Numbered from the stretch's first letter, positions 9,695-20,472 are shown. The stretch: 64,000 nucleotides of DNA from Bifidobacterium sp. (GCA_022649135.1 JALCNP010000004.1:119019-183018), one strand, 5' to 3'. Notes: generated by a model not told the origin, from the letters alone. Numbers and translations are program-made.

Positions 9695-9818
9695 ATAGAG
9701 TATTGCGAACCTTCGCTCGCAATCGGGTTATTGTAGATTGGAATCGATGTCAGCTTGCCGGCCACGCTGTTTTGGCACGTTGGCGCCGACAACGATTTCG
9801 GGTGCGAAGGAGAGCGAT

Positions 9819-10847
9819 ATGGTCACGATGCGGGATGTAGCTGCAAGGGCGGGCGTTTCCCAGGCGACGGTTTCCTATGCTATGCACAACGATCCCAGCA
9901 TCTCAGGGAAAACCCGGGACAAGGTCCTTCGAGCGGCCAGAGAGCTCGATTACTCCGCGAACCTTTCCGCTCGTAGTCTGCGCTCTGGGAAAAGCGGAGC
10001 AATAGGTCTCGTTGTCCAGGAACTAAGCAATCCATATTCCTCTCATCTGGCCGACGCCATTTCGCGCTATGCTCTGAGCCGGGGGATGCAGACCATCACC
10101 CAACAAACCCTGTATCAGGGGGAAAACGAAACGTCGATTCTCGAACACGTAGTGAGCGCCTTCTGCGATGCCGTTATCTTCAGTCCCAGTGAGTTGAGCG
10201 GGGCGCAGATCAAGGCATTGCTCAACGGCAAGCCCGCGATGCTTCTCGCCCCCACCGACCAGCATCCGGGCTTTGACACTATAGATACGCCTTGCAAGGA
10301 GGGATTCTTTACTTCCACCTCATATTTGCTGTCCACGGGATGTACAAAGCCTGTCTTTTTGGGCACATCGTGTTTTCATAACACTCGGGATCGGTTTTCC
10401 AATGCATCTGCGGTTCAGCGCGCGACAGGCTTTGAGCTTGCGCTACGGCGTAATGGGCTTCCCGCCGGTGCGGATCGTTTCATTGAGACTAAAGGTTGGA
10501 ATATGGAAGATTCGAGGCAGGCCATGCTCCGTGTGCTTGATCATGGTCTGGAGTTCGATGCCGTCGTGTGTGTCAACGACCTGTCTGCGTTGGGGGCCAT
10601 GAGGGCGTTGCAGGAACGCGGTATCCGGATACCCGAGGATGTAAGCGTCATGGGTTTTGATGGGATCGAACAGGGGTGCTACACGACCCCCTCACTGAGC
10701 ACAATTAGTTTCGACTTCGACGACATGGCCCGTCAAATCGTGGACACCTTGGTCCTCAGAATCAACGGCAACAAGACCATGAGACCCCAAAGGCTTGTGG
10801 CAGGATACAGTCTCACGGTTCGTGAATCCACCCGTGCGCGCCGCTGA
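9819..10847 (+). CDS. LacI family transcriptional regulator (GH35 module)
   Basis: MVTMRDVAARAGVSQATVSYAMHNDPSISGKTRDKV HTH; divergent from the ABC/GH35 genes. Confidence 0.92.
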   Translation: MVTMRDVAARAGVSQATVSYAMHNDPSISGKTRDKVLRAARELDYSANLSARSLRSGKSGAIGLVVQELSNPYSSHLADAISRYALSRGMQTITQQTLYQGENETSILEHVVSAFCDAVIFSPSELSGAQIKALLNGKPAMLLAPTDQHPGFDTIDTPCKEGFFTSTSYLLSTGCTKPVFLGTSCFHNTRDRFSNASAVQRATGFELALRRNGLPAGADRFIETKGWNMEDSRQAMLRVLDHGLEFDAVVCVNDLSALGAMRALQERGIRIPEDVSVMGFDGIEQGCYTTPSLSTISFDFDDMARQIVDTLVLRINGNKTMRPQRLVAGYSLTVRESTRARR

Positions 10848-10941
10848 CTTCTCCCATGGCGCTGCGCGCAAAGCTTTGCACGTTATACTGGTGCGTAATC
10901 GTAATAAGGACAACGATGTCCTCAAGGAATAGGAGTGTGGT

Positions 10942-11811
10942 GTGATTATGGCTGGTACATATGTGGTGACGGGCTCGGCTTCGGGAATGGGCAGGGCGAT
11001 AGTGACAAGGTTGCAGTCCGAAGGGAAACGTGTGATAACCGTCGACCTGCATGATGCCGATGTCGTTGCCGATCTCTCCACCGTGCAGGGGCGAACCGAG
11101 GCGTCGCGAAAGGTGCTGGTGCTTTCAGGCGGGCTTCTGGAGGGCGCGGTCATGGCCGCTGGCCTGGGCCCGCGGCCGGGGAAAGAGTTTGTGCGCCTGA
11201 TTGCCCAGGTCAACTATTTCGGCGTCGTGGAACTGCTCAACGCCTGGCATGACGCGTTGGCGGCGGGCAAGGCGAAGGTGGTGGTTATCGGAAGCAATTC
11301 CACGACCGCCACCCCCCTGGTCCCCAGAACCGCGGTGCGGGCCTTCCTCCATGGCGATGCGAGGACCGCCATCGGGGCCGTGCGCATCTTCGGCAAGGCG
11401 GCGCCATCCATGATCTACGCGGCGTCCAAAATCGCAGTGACTCGGTGGGTGCGGCGCAGCGCCACAGCGGCGCGATGGGTGGATGAGGGAATCAGAATGA
11501 ACGTTCTGGCCCCGGGTGCCATCATGACGCCGCTGCTCGAAAAGCAGCTGTCCACTCCTGAGGAACGTCGCAACATCGAGGCGTTCCCACTGCCCGTGCG
11601 TCATTACGGCACCGCCGAGGGAATCGCTGCCTGGGTGACGATGATGCTCTCTCACGAGGCTGATTTCATGTGCGGGAGCGTCGTGTTCGTCGATGGCGGA
11701 AGCGATGCCTATCTGCGTCCCGACGCATGGCCCAAGCAGGTTCCGGGAATTCAGCTTCTTGGATATATGCGCAAAATGAAGGCATGGGGCGAGCGCGGCA
11801 AGCTTCGTTGA
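10942..11811 (+). CDS. Short-chain dehydrogenase/reductase family protein
   Basis: YVVTGSASGMGRAIV, YAASKIAVTRWVR, NVLAPGAIMTPL, FVDGG; GTG or ATG (10948) start. Confidence 0.85.
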   Translation: MIMAGTYVVTGSASGMGRAIVTRLQSEGKRVITVDLHDADVVADLSTVQGRTEASRKVLVLSGGLLEGAVMAAGLGPRPGKEFVRLIAQVNYFGVVELLNAWHDALAAGKAKVVVIGSNSTTATPLVPRTAVRAFLHGDARTAIGAVRIFGKAAPSMIYAASKIAVTRWVRRSATAARWVDEGIRMNVLAPGAIMTPLLEKQLSTPEERRNIEAFPLPVRHYGTAEGIAAWVTMMLSHEADFMCGSVVFVDGGSDAYLRPDAWPKQVPGIQLLGYMRKMKAWGERGKLR

Positions 11812-11986
11812 TGTTTCGCCGTTGACGTTTCGTCCGCTAACCCGGATCCTTGCATGGAGCGGGCTATTCGTTGAGATTCTCCGCGATGACGCCCATCAGC
11901 TGTTCGCGGCTGTTCGACCTTGTCGCCGCTCGTCCTGCGCACGTGAGCCATACATGATGGCGGGAGTAGGGATATGATTGCAAATT

Positions 11987-12016
11987 CCCGGATCGTTGAC
12001 GTTTCAACAATCCGGG
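11987..12016 (-). terminator. Hairpin downstream of tRNA-Leu
   Basis: Minus strand CCCGGATTGTTGA-aacg-TCAACGATCCGGG, 13-bp stem with one G.U pair. Confidence 0.55.
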
Positions 12017-12028
12017 GATTTGCATCTC

Positions 12029-12114
12029 TGGTGCGAGCGGGGGGAGTTGAACCCCCACGAGCATTCGCTCACTGCCACCTGAAGACAGCGCGTCTACCAT
12101 TCCGCCACGCTCGC
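12029..12114 (-). tRNA. tRNA-Leu(CAG), CCA encoded
   Basis: GCGAGCGTGGCGGAATGGTAGACGCGCTGTCTTCAGGTGGCAGTG...GGGGGTTCAACTCCCCCCGCTCGCACCA; acceptor GCGAGCG/CGCTCGC, anticodon loop TTCAGGT, variable arm. Confidence 0.95.
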
Positions 12115-12135
12115 AGACAAAAGTTCAAGTTACCA

Positions 12136-12909
12136 TCAACTTGGTCCGAGCGCAACTTCTCTGCTGCGTGTTGCGTGGTCGGCGTCCCGCCCCCTCCAAC
12201 GAACGTGATGCCCTCCGGCTCCGATCTCGAAATGGCATCGTGCGCACCCGGCGCCCACGTAGGCGAAAAGTCCTTCCGTGGGTCTGATGGACACCGAATC
12301 GTCTTCATGGAGCACGAAGACGAACGGCTGCTCGCTCAGCGATGTCGGAGCCAGGCTCGCCGCCCGCACCCCCTCGCGGAACCATCCGGGCACGGCTCTG
12401 TGAGAGGGGACCGCGCAGAGTCGATCGAGAGGTTTGCTATGGTGTCTGCCTCCTGCCCGCGCCCCATGGCCAAAGGAAAGAACGCAGACGAGTCGCTCAC
12501 CCGGGATCAGCGACCACCATCCGTCGCGGGGGTCGTCCAGCACGGCCCAGCATGTCTCCAGATTCATCTGCACGATGCCCAGGCAGATTCTTTCGCCGAA
12601 ATATCCGATGCGCGTCTGCAGGGAGGCCTGGGGCTCCCGCCCGGCATCGATGATTCCTGTGAGGGGGTCCGTTCCCTGATCGGGACCGATCAGTGCGACC
12701 GCGTTGTGTACACCCCTGAATCTGCCGTAGTGGGTCGCATGCCCGCAGAAGGCGTCATCCAGACCGTGGGCCATCTGGCAATGCAGACCGGATTCGGCGT
12801 TGCATCGACCGATCAGATTCTCCAGTTCGCGCAGATCCGCATCGTCCACGGCTTCGTCCGTGTACAGGCGCACCGCATGGCGTCGTTCCATCGCTTCGTG
12901 TAGATCCAT
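12136..12909 (-). CDS. Nitroreductase family protein
   Basis: MDLHEAMERRHAVRLYTDEAVDD N-terminus, GYFGERICLGIVQMNLETCW. Confidence 0.75.
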   Translation of the reverse strand: MDLHEAMERRHAVRLYTDEAVDDADLRELENLIGRCNAESGLHCQMAHGLDDAFCGHATHYGRFRGVHNAVALIGPDQGTDPLTGIIDAGREPQASLQTRIGYFGERICLGIVQMNLETCWAVLDDPRDGWWSLIPGERLVCVLSFGHGARAGGRHHSKPLDRLCAVPSHRAVPGWFREGVRAASLAPTSLSEQPFVFVLHEDDSVSIRPTEGLFAYVGAGCARCHFEIGAGGHHVRWRGRDADHATRSREVALGPS

Positions 12910-12964
12910 CCCGTGCCTCCCGGCCGCCGTGCCTTGCTGGTTCCTATGATATTCGCGGATTCGT

Positions 12965-14266
12965 CTAGCCTCGGCTCCCGTGGGCGTAGAACCGCGTCAG
13001 CGTCCTGTCCCGGAATCCGTCGAAATCACCCTCGTCTATCGATGCCCGTATGTCATCAAGCAGGGTCACGAAGAAATGCTCGTTGTGAATGGTGGCGAGT
13101 GTGAATCCGTTGAGTTCCCTGGCACGCAGCAGATGATCGACATATGCCCGAGAATAGTGCGTGCACGTGTAGCAGGTGCAGCCCTCCTCCAGCGGTGCGA
13201 AGTCGTGCTTGAACTCGGCCCGTTTGACGTTGTAGCGCCCGTCTCGTGTGAAGATCGCGCCGTTGCGCCCGCATCGTGCCGGGGCCACGCAGTCGAAGGT
13301 GTCCCCGCCGTTCTCCACGCAGGCGAAGATGTCGTCGACGGCGGCGATGCCCAGCACGTGCCGGGGCCTGTCCTGTGGCATCTCGTCGCATATCCAGGCA
13401 CAGGTGTTCCCGATGATCCGTTTCTCTATCGCCCCTCCGATGCCGACTCCGTCGAAGTCGAGCGAGGCTATCTGCCGCGCCGCATGCCGGCGGAGATCCT
13501 CGTAGTTCGCCCCCTGAACCACCCCGTACAGCGCCTGGTATGGTTTGCCCGTGCGCGATTCGGTGAGCCGTTTGTGCTCGACGACGCACCTCTGGGCCCA
13601 GCGGTAGGTGCGTTCCACCGAATTCTCCTGATACCGGCGCGTGTTCATCAGGGTGGTGAGCTCGTCGAAGGCGAACATGATGTCGGCGCCGATGTGGTGC
13701 TGTATTCCCATGGATATCTCCGCGCTGAAGCGGTGCCTTGCCCCGTTCAGAGGTGATTTGAAGGTCACGCCGTCCTCGTCGACGAAGGCGTGCCGCTCCT
13801 TTCCCTCGGCGATCACGTCATCGGACTTCATTCCGGTGACATCCATCGCGAGGGTTTTTTTGAAGCCCGCTCCGAGCGAGAGCACCTGGAAGCCTCCCGA
13901 ATCGGTGAATGTGGGGCGGTCCCAGTTCATGAAGCGGCCGAGCCCCCCGGCCTCGTCAAGCACGTCGGGCCCGGGCCTTTCGAAGAGATGGAAGGCGTTT
14001 GACAGAAGACATTGCGCGCCCAGATCCTTCATCGCCTCGGGCAGGACGGCCTTCATCGCGGACTGGGTCGCCACAGGCACGAAAGCAGGTGTTCGTATGT
14101 CCCCGTGGGGGGTGTGGATGATGCCCGTGCGTCCATAGCGGGCGCCGTTTCTGCCTTTGCCGCCGTCGCCGCGGGGAAGGCGGGTGATGGTTTCGAAACG
14201 GAATGCACTGCGTCTGCCCGGCTCGTCCGGCGCCGCGCCGTGCGGCTTTTCAAGAAGACTGGTCAT
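12965..14266 (-). CDS. tgt: tRNA-guanine transglycosylase
   Basis: GIIHTPHGDIRTPAFVPVATQ, FTDSGGFQVLSL, Zn-binding CTCYTCTHYSRAYVDHLL. Confidence 0.95.
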   Translation of the reverse strand: MTSLLEKPHGAAPDEPGRRSAFRFETITRLPRGDGGKGRNGARYGRTGIIHTPHGDIRTPAFVPVATQSAMKAVLPEAMKDLGAQCLLSNAFHLFERPGPDVLDEAGGLGRFMNWDRPTFTDSGGFQVLSLGAGFKKTLAMDVTGMKSDDVIAEGKERHAFVDEDGVTFKSPLNGARHRFSAEISMGIQHHIGADIMFAFDELTTLMNTRRYQENSVERTYRWAQRCVVEHKRLTESRTGKPYQALYGVVQGANYEDLRRHAARQIASLDFDGVGIGGAIEKRIIGNTCAWICDEMPQDRPRHVLGIAAVDDIFACVENGGDTFDCVAPARCGRNGAIFTRDGRYNVKRAEFKHDFAPLEEGCTCYTCTHYSRAYVDHLLRARELNGFTLATIHNEHFFVTLLDDIRASIDEGDFDGFRDRTLTRFYAHGSRG

Positions 14267-14551
14267 ACGTTCACTCTAGGCGAAGCCCTGAATGGGCCGT
14301 CGGTGGATGGGCGTGCGCGGGGAGGTCCCTGTAAAATCGTTTGTTTCTGCTATTATGTGGGCACCGTATGCGGTGATGTTGTGTGGATTGGACGCGGATT
14401 CGGGCAATGCGGTGCGGATTTGGGTATTTCTCACAACGAACGTTCAGGAAACTACCAGTGCGGGTATCTTTACTCATATATAGCGATTTGCAGGCGGTGA
14501 GACAGATTTATTGAGAATACGGAGCACCGCTCGATACACTAAGGAGCAGCA

Positions 14552-16549
14552 ATGGCTGAAGAACATAACGGCGAGTGGAGAGACCAGAGCGAACAGCCGC
14601 ATGACAACACCCAACCGGTTCCGCCTGTACCGGCATCGGACGATTCCGATCAGCCGACGTCCGTTTCTCCCTGCAACGATTCCCCCGAGGCGGACGGCTT
14701 TACTTGGCCCGGGCACGGCGATGATGCGGATTCCTCGCAGAGCCCGACGGCTCCCCTGGACATGAACGAGACGGGACCGGCTTCGGACGATGAGCCGACC
14801 GAGACGATTCCCGACGCCGCAGGGCGGAACGAAGCTCCGGGGGCCGGCTCCGATGCCGCTCCCGCCGCCGACGGCCAAGCCCCGACACAGTCCATTCCCT
14901 CGGCTGTGGAACCGTCGGGATATCGGCCCGCACCGGAGTATGGCGCCTATGGGCCGGTACCGACCCAGCAGCAGCCTTCCCAACAGCCCGCCGCCGCTCA
15001 GCCCACGCAGCAGATCCCTCCTGCAAGCGGTGCCGGAAGCGACACGAACCCGTATTTCACGGGCAACCCCTTTGTCAATCCCGACGGCCGCAATGCGAAC
15101 GGACAGGATCCGCGAGACGGGAACTCCTTCAGCAACCCCTTCGGAATGCCCCAGAATCCCCAGAATCCGCAGGACCCGCAGAACGGTGGCTCCCCGATTC
15201 CCGGCGGCGGGTCGCCCCAAGGGCCGGGCATGCCTCCCCAGAGCCCGATGATGGGGGGGTACCCCAACCGCAACAGGAGCGGCATGCCGGTGAGAACCGC
15301 GAACAATGTGGTGGTGGCGGTCGTCGCCGCGCTCGTCGCCGCCGCATTGTGCCTGGGTGTGGGGTATGCCGCGTTGACGAACGGCTGGGTCACGGTGCCC
15401 TCCACCAGTTCCCTGGCAAGCGTGAACTCGAACAAGTCGGGCTCCGGAAGCTCAACGACGAAGGGAGGGAGCACGGCGGACTGGACCACCGTTGCCAAGT
15501 CGGTGTCCGACTCCGTCGTCTCCATACAAACCCAGCTGTCGAACGCCACTGCGAAGGGTTCGGGGGCGATTCTTGACTCGAAGGGGTACATCGTCACGAA
15601 CAACCACGTGATTTCGGGAGCGAAGTCCATCGAGGTCACGCTGTCCAACGGGCAGATGTATTCGGCGCAGGTGGTCGGCACGGACACCACGACGGACCTG
15701 GCGGTGATCCGGTTGGACAACCCGCCCAGCAACCTCAAGGCCGTGGAGTTCGCCGATTCCGATAACCTTGCGGTCGGCGAGGGCGTCATGGCCATAGGCA
15801 ACCCCCTCGGCTATGATGACACCGCCACGACCGGCATCGTCTCCGCCCTCAACCGTCCCGTGACGGTTATGGACGACAACAATTCCGAGATCGTCACCAA
15901 TGCCGTGCAGATCGATGCCGCCATCAACCCCGGAAATTCCGGTGGGCCGACGTTCAACACCGCGGGACAGGTCATCGGCATCAATTCCTCGATCGCCTCC
16001 ACCACCACGTCAAGCAGCAGCTCCGAGGCGGGATCCATCGGCATCGGCTTCGCCATACCCGCCAACCTCGTCAAGAGGGTGGCCAACGAAATCATCAAGG
16101 ATGGATCCGTCAAGCATGTGATGCTCGGCGTCACGGTTACCAGCACCACGGTGAAGGCCGACGGCGTGACCCGCGGAGGAGCCCAGATCACAGCCGCATC
16201 CGGCGGATCGGCCGTCGTCTCGGGAAGCCCCGCCGACAAGGCCGGCCTCAAGGCCGGGGACACGATCGTCGCCTTCAACGGAAACGCGGTGAACAACAAC
16301 TATTCGCTGCTGGGATACGTACGGGCCGCGGCCCTTGGCGACAAGGTGACCCTGACCATCGTGCGCGACTCCAAGACCATGAACGTGGACGTGACGCTCA
16401 ACCAGCAGGAGTCCGCGGTGAGTGGAAGCAACCGTTCGGACAACAACAACAGCAACAAGAACAACAGCAACAACAACGGGAGCGGCAGCAGCGGCAACAG
16501 CGACAACGGGGACGACGGTGGCATCACCGACCCGTTCGGTCTGTGGTAA
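14552..16549 (+). CDS. HtrA/DegP-like S1C serine protease with PDZ domain and long N-terminal cytoplasmic region
   Basis: Catalytic triad contexts TNNHVIS, TDLAVIRLD, NPGNSGGP; PDZ GSPADKAGLKAGDTIVAFNG; Pro/Gln-rich N-terminus then one TM. Confidence 0.92.
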   Translation: MAEEHNGEWRDQSEQPHDNTQPVPPVPASDDSDQPTSVSPCNDSPEADGFTWPGHGDDADSSQSPTAPLDMNETGPASDDEPTETIPDAAGRNEAPGAGSDAAPAADGQAPTQSIPSAVEPSGYRPAPEYGAYGPVPTQQQPSQQPAAAQPTQQIPPASGAGSDTNPYFTGNPFVNPDGRNANGQDPRDGNSFSNPFGMPQNPQNPQDPQNGGSPIPGGGSPQGPGMPPQSPMMGGYPNRNRSGMPVRTANNVVVAVVAALVAAALCLGVGYAALTNGWVTVPSTSSLASVNSNKSGSGSSTTKGGSTADWTTVAKSVSDSVVSIQTQLSNATAKGSGAILDSKGYIVTNNHVISGAKSIEVTLSNGQMYSAQVVGTDTTTDLAVIRLDNPPSNLKAVEFADSDNLAVGEGVMAIGNPLGYDDTATTGIVSALNRPVTVMDDNNSEIVTNAVQIDAAINPGNSGGPTFNTAGQVIGINSSIASTTTSSSSSEAGSIGIGFAIPANLVKRVANEIIKDGSVKHVMLGVTVTSTTVKADGVTRGGAQITAASGGSAVVSGSPADKAGLKAGDTIVAFNGNAVNNNYSLLGYVRAAALGDKVTLTIVRDSKTMNVDVTLNQQESAVSGSNRSDNNNSNKNNSNNNGSGSSGNSDNGDDGGITDPFGLW

Positions 16550-16580
16550 GGGCCGGGCGGTAGTCCCGCAAGGATGCGAA

Positions 16581-16620
16581 TCATGAGCCCGTACCTGGGT
16601 GCCCCGGTACGGGCTCATGA
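16581..16620. terminator. Bidirectional terminator-like hairpin between convergent genes
   Basis: TCATGAGCCCGTACC / GGTACGGGCTCATGA, perfect 15-bp inverted repeat, 10-nt loop. Confidence 0.6.
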
Positions 16621-16656
16621 TTAGCGCATCCACCCGGTTGGGGTGCAACGTGTCCG

Positions 16657-18165
16657 CTACGTGCGGTCGCTGCACCCCGATTCCTGTACATCCTCGAGCG
16701 AGGCGACCAGACGCCTCACGCCCGGGTCTATCTCGGCGAGTTCGGGGCGTATGAAGTTAAGACGCACATGGCTGTCATCGTCTCCGTCGGCGTCGAATAT
16801 GCAGCCCGGCATGAAGCTGACCCCACGGCGTCGCGCCGCGTTCAGAACCGTCTCCCCGTGCATGCCGGGGGGCAGCGAGGCCCAGACGTAGTAGCCGCCT
16901 GCGGGTCTGGACCACAGGAGACGGTTCTTGGCATATCGCGCCATCGCCGTGCAGAAGGCCTCGAGCTTCTTCGCGTTGTCGTCGCGGAGCCGTTTCACAT
17001 GCTCGGAAACGAGGTTGGCGCGCAACAGCTGTATGCAGATGCGCTGGGAGGACGAACTCGTGTGCTGATCCACCAGGGTGCGCAGGGCGGCCAGACGCGA
17101 GACGACATGCGTGTCGGCGATGAGCCATCCGGTCCGCAGTCCCGGTGCCACGGTTTTGGAGAACGTCGACAGATAGACCACGTACCCGCTGTTTTCCATG
17201 CCCTTGAGCGGCGTAACGACGGGATTCGCAATGTCGCGGTTTCCCATGCCGCCCGTGGCGTAGGCGAGCTCTCCGTAGGGGTCGTCCTCCAGTATCAGGC
17301 ACTGGTTCCTCATCGCTGTCTCAAGCAGCGTGCATCGTCTGTCGGCGGGCATCGTCGTGCCCGTCGGATTGTGAAAGGTCGGGATGGTGTAGATGAGCTT
17401 CGGGTGGAATCGTGCGCAATAGGCGTCGAGCAGATCCGTGCGCATCCCGTTGCCATCCATCGGCACCGCGACGACGCGGGCCCCCGCCGACCGGAAGGCC
17501 TGGAGTGCGGGGAAGAACGTGTATTGCTCGACCAGTATGCAATCCCCGGGATTGATGAATGCCCTCACGCACAGATCGATGCCCTGCTCCGAGCCCGACA
17601 GGACCATGATATTGCCGGGCTCGCAGCGTATCGCGCGATCCCGCCGCATGTGCCGCGCCAGAAGCTCCCTGAGTTCGGGGAATCCCTCGATCGGGGATTC
17701 CGGCTGGCCGTCGAAATCATGGGAGGCGAAGGCCTTGAGACTTACCTGGCGCAGCAGCTCGTCCGGTATCGCCTGGGGGTTGGGAGATCCTGTGGCGAAA
17801 TCGATGACGCCCGTGAGGTTCTGCGCCTGGTTCGCCGAGGCGAGATCGTGATAGGTGAAGCGGTTGGAATAATCGCTGAACAGCAGGGGCCATGGGGGGT
17901 TGTGCGTGATCGGAGGCGCGGCCTGCGCTCGATCCTGGACGAAAGTGCCCTTGCCCACGTGCGAGGCGATGAAGCCTTCGTCCCGCAGCTGCCGGTACGC
18001 CTGCAGAACCGTGGTCCGGTTGATGCCCAGCTGGGCGGCGAGATTCCGTTCGGAGGGGAGCCTGTAGTGGGCTGCAAGCCTGCCTTCCGTGATCTGATCG
18101 CGCAGCTGCCTGACGAGCTGACGGTAGAGCGGAACTGCGCCGTTCTTATCCAGAACGATCTGCAT
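16657..18165 (-). CDS. pdxR: MocR/PdxR-type GntR-aminotransferase fusion regulator
   Basis: GntR HTH (PLYRQLVRQLRDQITEGRLAAHYRLPSERNLAAQLGINRTTVLQAYRQL) followed by fold-type I aminotransferase domain; next to pdxST; start at 18165. Confidence 0.88.
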   Translation of the reverse strand: MQIVLDKNGAVPLYRQLVRQLRDQITEGRLAAHYRLPSERNLAAQLGINRTTVLQAYRQLRDEGFIASHVGKGTFVQDRAQAAPPITHNPPWPLLFSDYSNRFTYHDLASANQAQNLTGVIDFATGSPNPQAIPDELLRQVSLKAFASHDFDGQPESPIEGFPELRELLARHMRRDRAIRCEPGNIMVLSGSEQGIDLCVRAFINPGDCILVEQYTFFPALQAFRSAGARVVAVPMDGNGMRTDLLDAYCARFHPKLIYTIPTFHNPTGTTMPADRRCTLLETAMRNQCLILEDDPYGELAYATGGMGNRDIANPVVTPLKGMENSGYVVYLSTFSKTVAPGLRTGWLIADTHVVSRLAALRTLVDQHTSSSSQRICIQLLRANLVSEHVKRLRDDNAKKLEAFCTAMARYAKNRLLWSRPAGGYYVWASLPPGMHGETVLNAARRRGVSFMPGCIFDADGDDDSHVRLNFIRPELAEIDPGVRRLVASLEDVQESGCSDRT

Positions 18166-18389
18166 CGCCTCCCTCCTTCCCGGGGCATGTGCGGTTCCTC
18201 CCATTGTGCACCACGGCCAGGTCCGGGGGTGGGGGCGTCGTGGCGGGGTTTCCCCTATCGCGTCAGGGCGCTCGGGCGCGGCGGGGCCTAGCGCCCTGCG
18301 CCCCCGAAGGGTGTGGGTTCCGCCGCGCTGGTGCATGCGGGTTCGTGCGGTCGGCATGCAGGGAGGAACCATGCCGGTGCGCACATCGT

Positions 18390-19043
18390 TCACAGGGACA
18401 GGAACAGCTCGTGTATCCGGGTATCGCCCGTCAGCTCCGGGTGGAACGCCGTCGCCAGAATAGCCCCCTGACGCAGACCGACCGGGTGCCCGTCGACTTC
18501 GGATTCGACCGTGGCTTTCGGGCCCGTGTCGACCACGAATGGTCCGCGTATGAAAACCCGGGGGAAGTCCGTGATGCTTGCGAACGAGCCGACGCTCCGG
18601 AAGCTCCCCAGCTGCCTGCCGTAGGCGTTCCGGCGAACGACCGCGTCCAGCGCCCCGAAATAGATGTTGTCATCGTTGTCGAGCCGTTTGGCGAGCAGAA
18701 TCATGCCGGCGCATGTTCCCAACACTGGCCTTCCTCGGGCGATGTGCCGCGAAATGGGCTCGAAAAGGCCCGTGAGCCGCAGCAGTTTCCCCTGGGTCGT
18801 GCTCTCTCCGCCGGGGAGGATCACCCGTGCGATCGAATCGTCCCAATCGTGCGCCGACCTCAGCAGGCGCCAGGGGGCTCCCAGCGAGTCGAGCATGGCG
18901 GCATGCTCGGCGAACGCCCCCTGGACTGCGAGAATTCCGGTGACGGACTGATCCCCGTGATCGGGTGTGGAGTGCTGTGCCGGCCGTCCCACAGGGATGG
19001 GCACGCCACGTTCCGTGATGGGGCGTATCTGCGCGTTGTTCAT
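18390..19043 (-). CDS. pdxT: Pyridoxal 5'-phosphate synthase glutaminase subunit
   Basis: GILAVQGAFAEHAAMLDSLG, ILPGGESTTQGKLL, VLGTCAGMILLA. Confidence 0.95.
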   Translation of the reverse strand: MNNAQIRPITERGVPIPVGRPAQHSTPDHGDQSVTGILAVQGAFAEHAAMLDSLGAPWRLLRSAHDWDDSIARVILPGGESTTQGKLLRLTGLFEPISRHIARGRPVLGTCAGMILLAKRLDNDDNIYFGALDAVVRRNAYGRQLGSFRSVGSFASITDFPRVFIRGPFVVDTGPKATVESEVDGHPVGLRQGAILATAFHPELTGDTRIHELFLSL

Positions 19044-19922
19044 CTATTCTCCCCGCGCGGCCATGATGGTGGTTATCTCGTCCTCGTTGATGCCGACCAT
19101 CGCCTCTCCCAGGTTTTCGGACAGGCGTGCGAGAAGGTCGGCGTCCTGCCAGTTCGCCGTAGCCTGGACGATCGCCGCCGCCCTTTTTGCCGGATTCCCC
19201 GATTTGAAGATGCCGGACCCCACGAATACGCCCTCGGCCCCGAGCTCCATCATGAGCGCCGCGTCGGCTGGGGTGGCCACGCCGCCCGCCGCGAAGTTCA
19301 CCACGGGCAGTCTTCCGTTGTCGTGCACGGATTTGGCCAGATCGTAAGGGACGGCCAGCGTTTTGGCTGCTTCGAACAGCTCGTCGTCCCGCAGCGAGCG
19401 CAACTGCCCGATCTGCTTGTTCATGGTGCGCATGTGTCTGACCGCCTGGATCACGTCGCCCGTTCCCGGCTCGCCCTTGGTCCGTATCATGGCGGCGCCC
19501 TCGCCGATCCTGCGCAGGGCCTCGCCCAGATTCTTCGCCCCGCACACGAATGGCACGTCGAACGCGTTCTTGTCGATGTGGTACACATCGTCGGCGGGGC
19601 TGAGTACCTCGGACTCGTCGATGTAGTCGATGTCGATGGCCTGCAGGATGCGCGCCTCGCTGATGTGCCCGATGCGCACCTTTGCCATGACCGGGATGGA
19701 GACGGCCTTCTGGATGCTGCGGATCATCGCCGGGTCGCTCATGCGCGAGACTCCCCCCGCCGCCCGGATGTCCGCCGGGATCCGCTCGAGGGCCATGACG
19801 GCGCAGGCCCCCGCCTCCTCGGCTATGGAGGCCTGCTCGGGGGTCGTCACATCCATGATCACCCCTCCTTTGAGCATCTGAGCCAGATTTCGGTTGAGTG
19901 TTGCGCGGTTGCCTTCAGCCAT
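19044..19922 (-). CDS. pdxS: Pyridoxal 5'-phosphate synthase lyase subunit
   Basis: [49 protein letters not shown], a near-invariant PdxS segment. Confidence 0.97.
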   Translation of the reverse strand: MAEGNRATLNRNLAQMLKGGVIMDVTTPEQASIAEEAGACAVMALERIPADIRAAGGVSRMSDPAMIRSIQKAVSIPVMAKVRIGHISEARILQAIDIDYIDESEVLSPADDVYHIDKNAFDVPFVCGAKNLGEALRRIGEGAAMIRTKGEPGTGDVIQAVRHMRTMNKQIGQLRSLRDDELFEAAKTLAVPYDLAKSVHDNGRLPVVNFAAGGVATPADAALMMELGAEGVFVGSGIFKSGNPAKRAAAIVQATANWQDADLLARLSENLGEAMVGINEDEITTIMAARGE

Positions 19923-20472
19923 GATTCTCCATTCTCCTTGTTCGATGCATCAGTCGATGCATGCGTTTTTTCTGTCGCGATGATGGTCATGCGGGGTGCG
20001 CTGGGCCGTCCTGCGGGTTCACCTGGCGGATCCGCCCGCGCATCCGGCGCGCCTTCCGGTCGATCCCGGATGGTGCGGGTGGCGGAAGAGTCCGTCGGCG
20101 GGTATGCTCACGCCCCTCACTTCATGGAAGTCTATGTGCATCGCACGGGTGCCGATAGGGCCAATGCCCCACTTCCTGACCCGTCCATTTCCTCGATTTC
20201 GGCACGCATCTGTCGCCTGGGCGCGTGGACTTCCGGCTGGGCGTCGATCCCTCTCCTCCGGGTCTGCTTCCGATCCGCAGCCCGGTTATGTCCGGGGCAT
20301 GGCGCGCGGTCTGGTAGAATGAGCCCCTATAACTGAAAATGTTTATCTTTACGCCGTGTATCGCGGGGATTCCTGTTTGTCTCGGGGCCTTTCGGTGGGT
20401 TAACAAGGCGTGACTGCAGCGTCGGATTCGCTATGAGCGAACCTGGCCCGTATACCAGCGTAAGGAGAAACG

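Noticed and set aside
16430-16510. AAC/AGC-rich tract at the htrA 3' end as a tandem repeat
   Set aside because: It encodes an Asn/Ser-rich C-terminal tail in frame (SGSNRSDNNNSNKNNSNNNGSG); low complexity, not a clear tandem repeat.
16768-18291. 507-aa plus-strand ORF antisense to the MocR regulator
   Set aside because: Shadow ORF; opposite strand has clear GntR plus aminotransferase domains.
19940-19965. TCGATGCATCAGTCGATGCATGCG direct repeat upstream of pdxS as a PdxR site
   Set aside because: Only about 20 nt from the pdxS start and not resembling a MocR site I can justify; insufficient support.
18189-20336. 715-aa plus-strand ORF antisense to pdxT/pdxS
   Set aside because: High-GC shadow ORF; low-complexity Arg/Gly/Val translation, while the opposite strand encodes unmistakable PdxS/PdxT.
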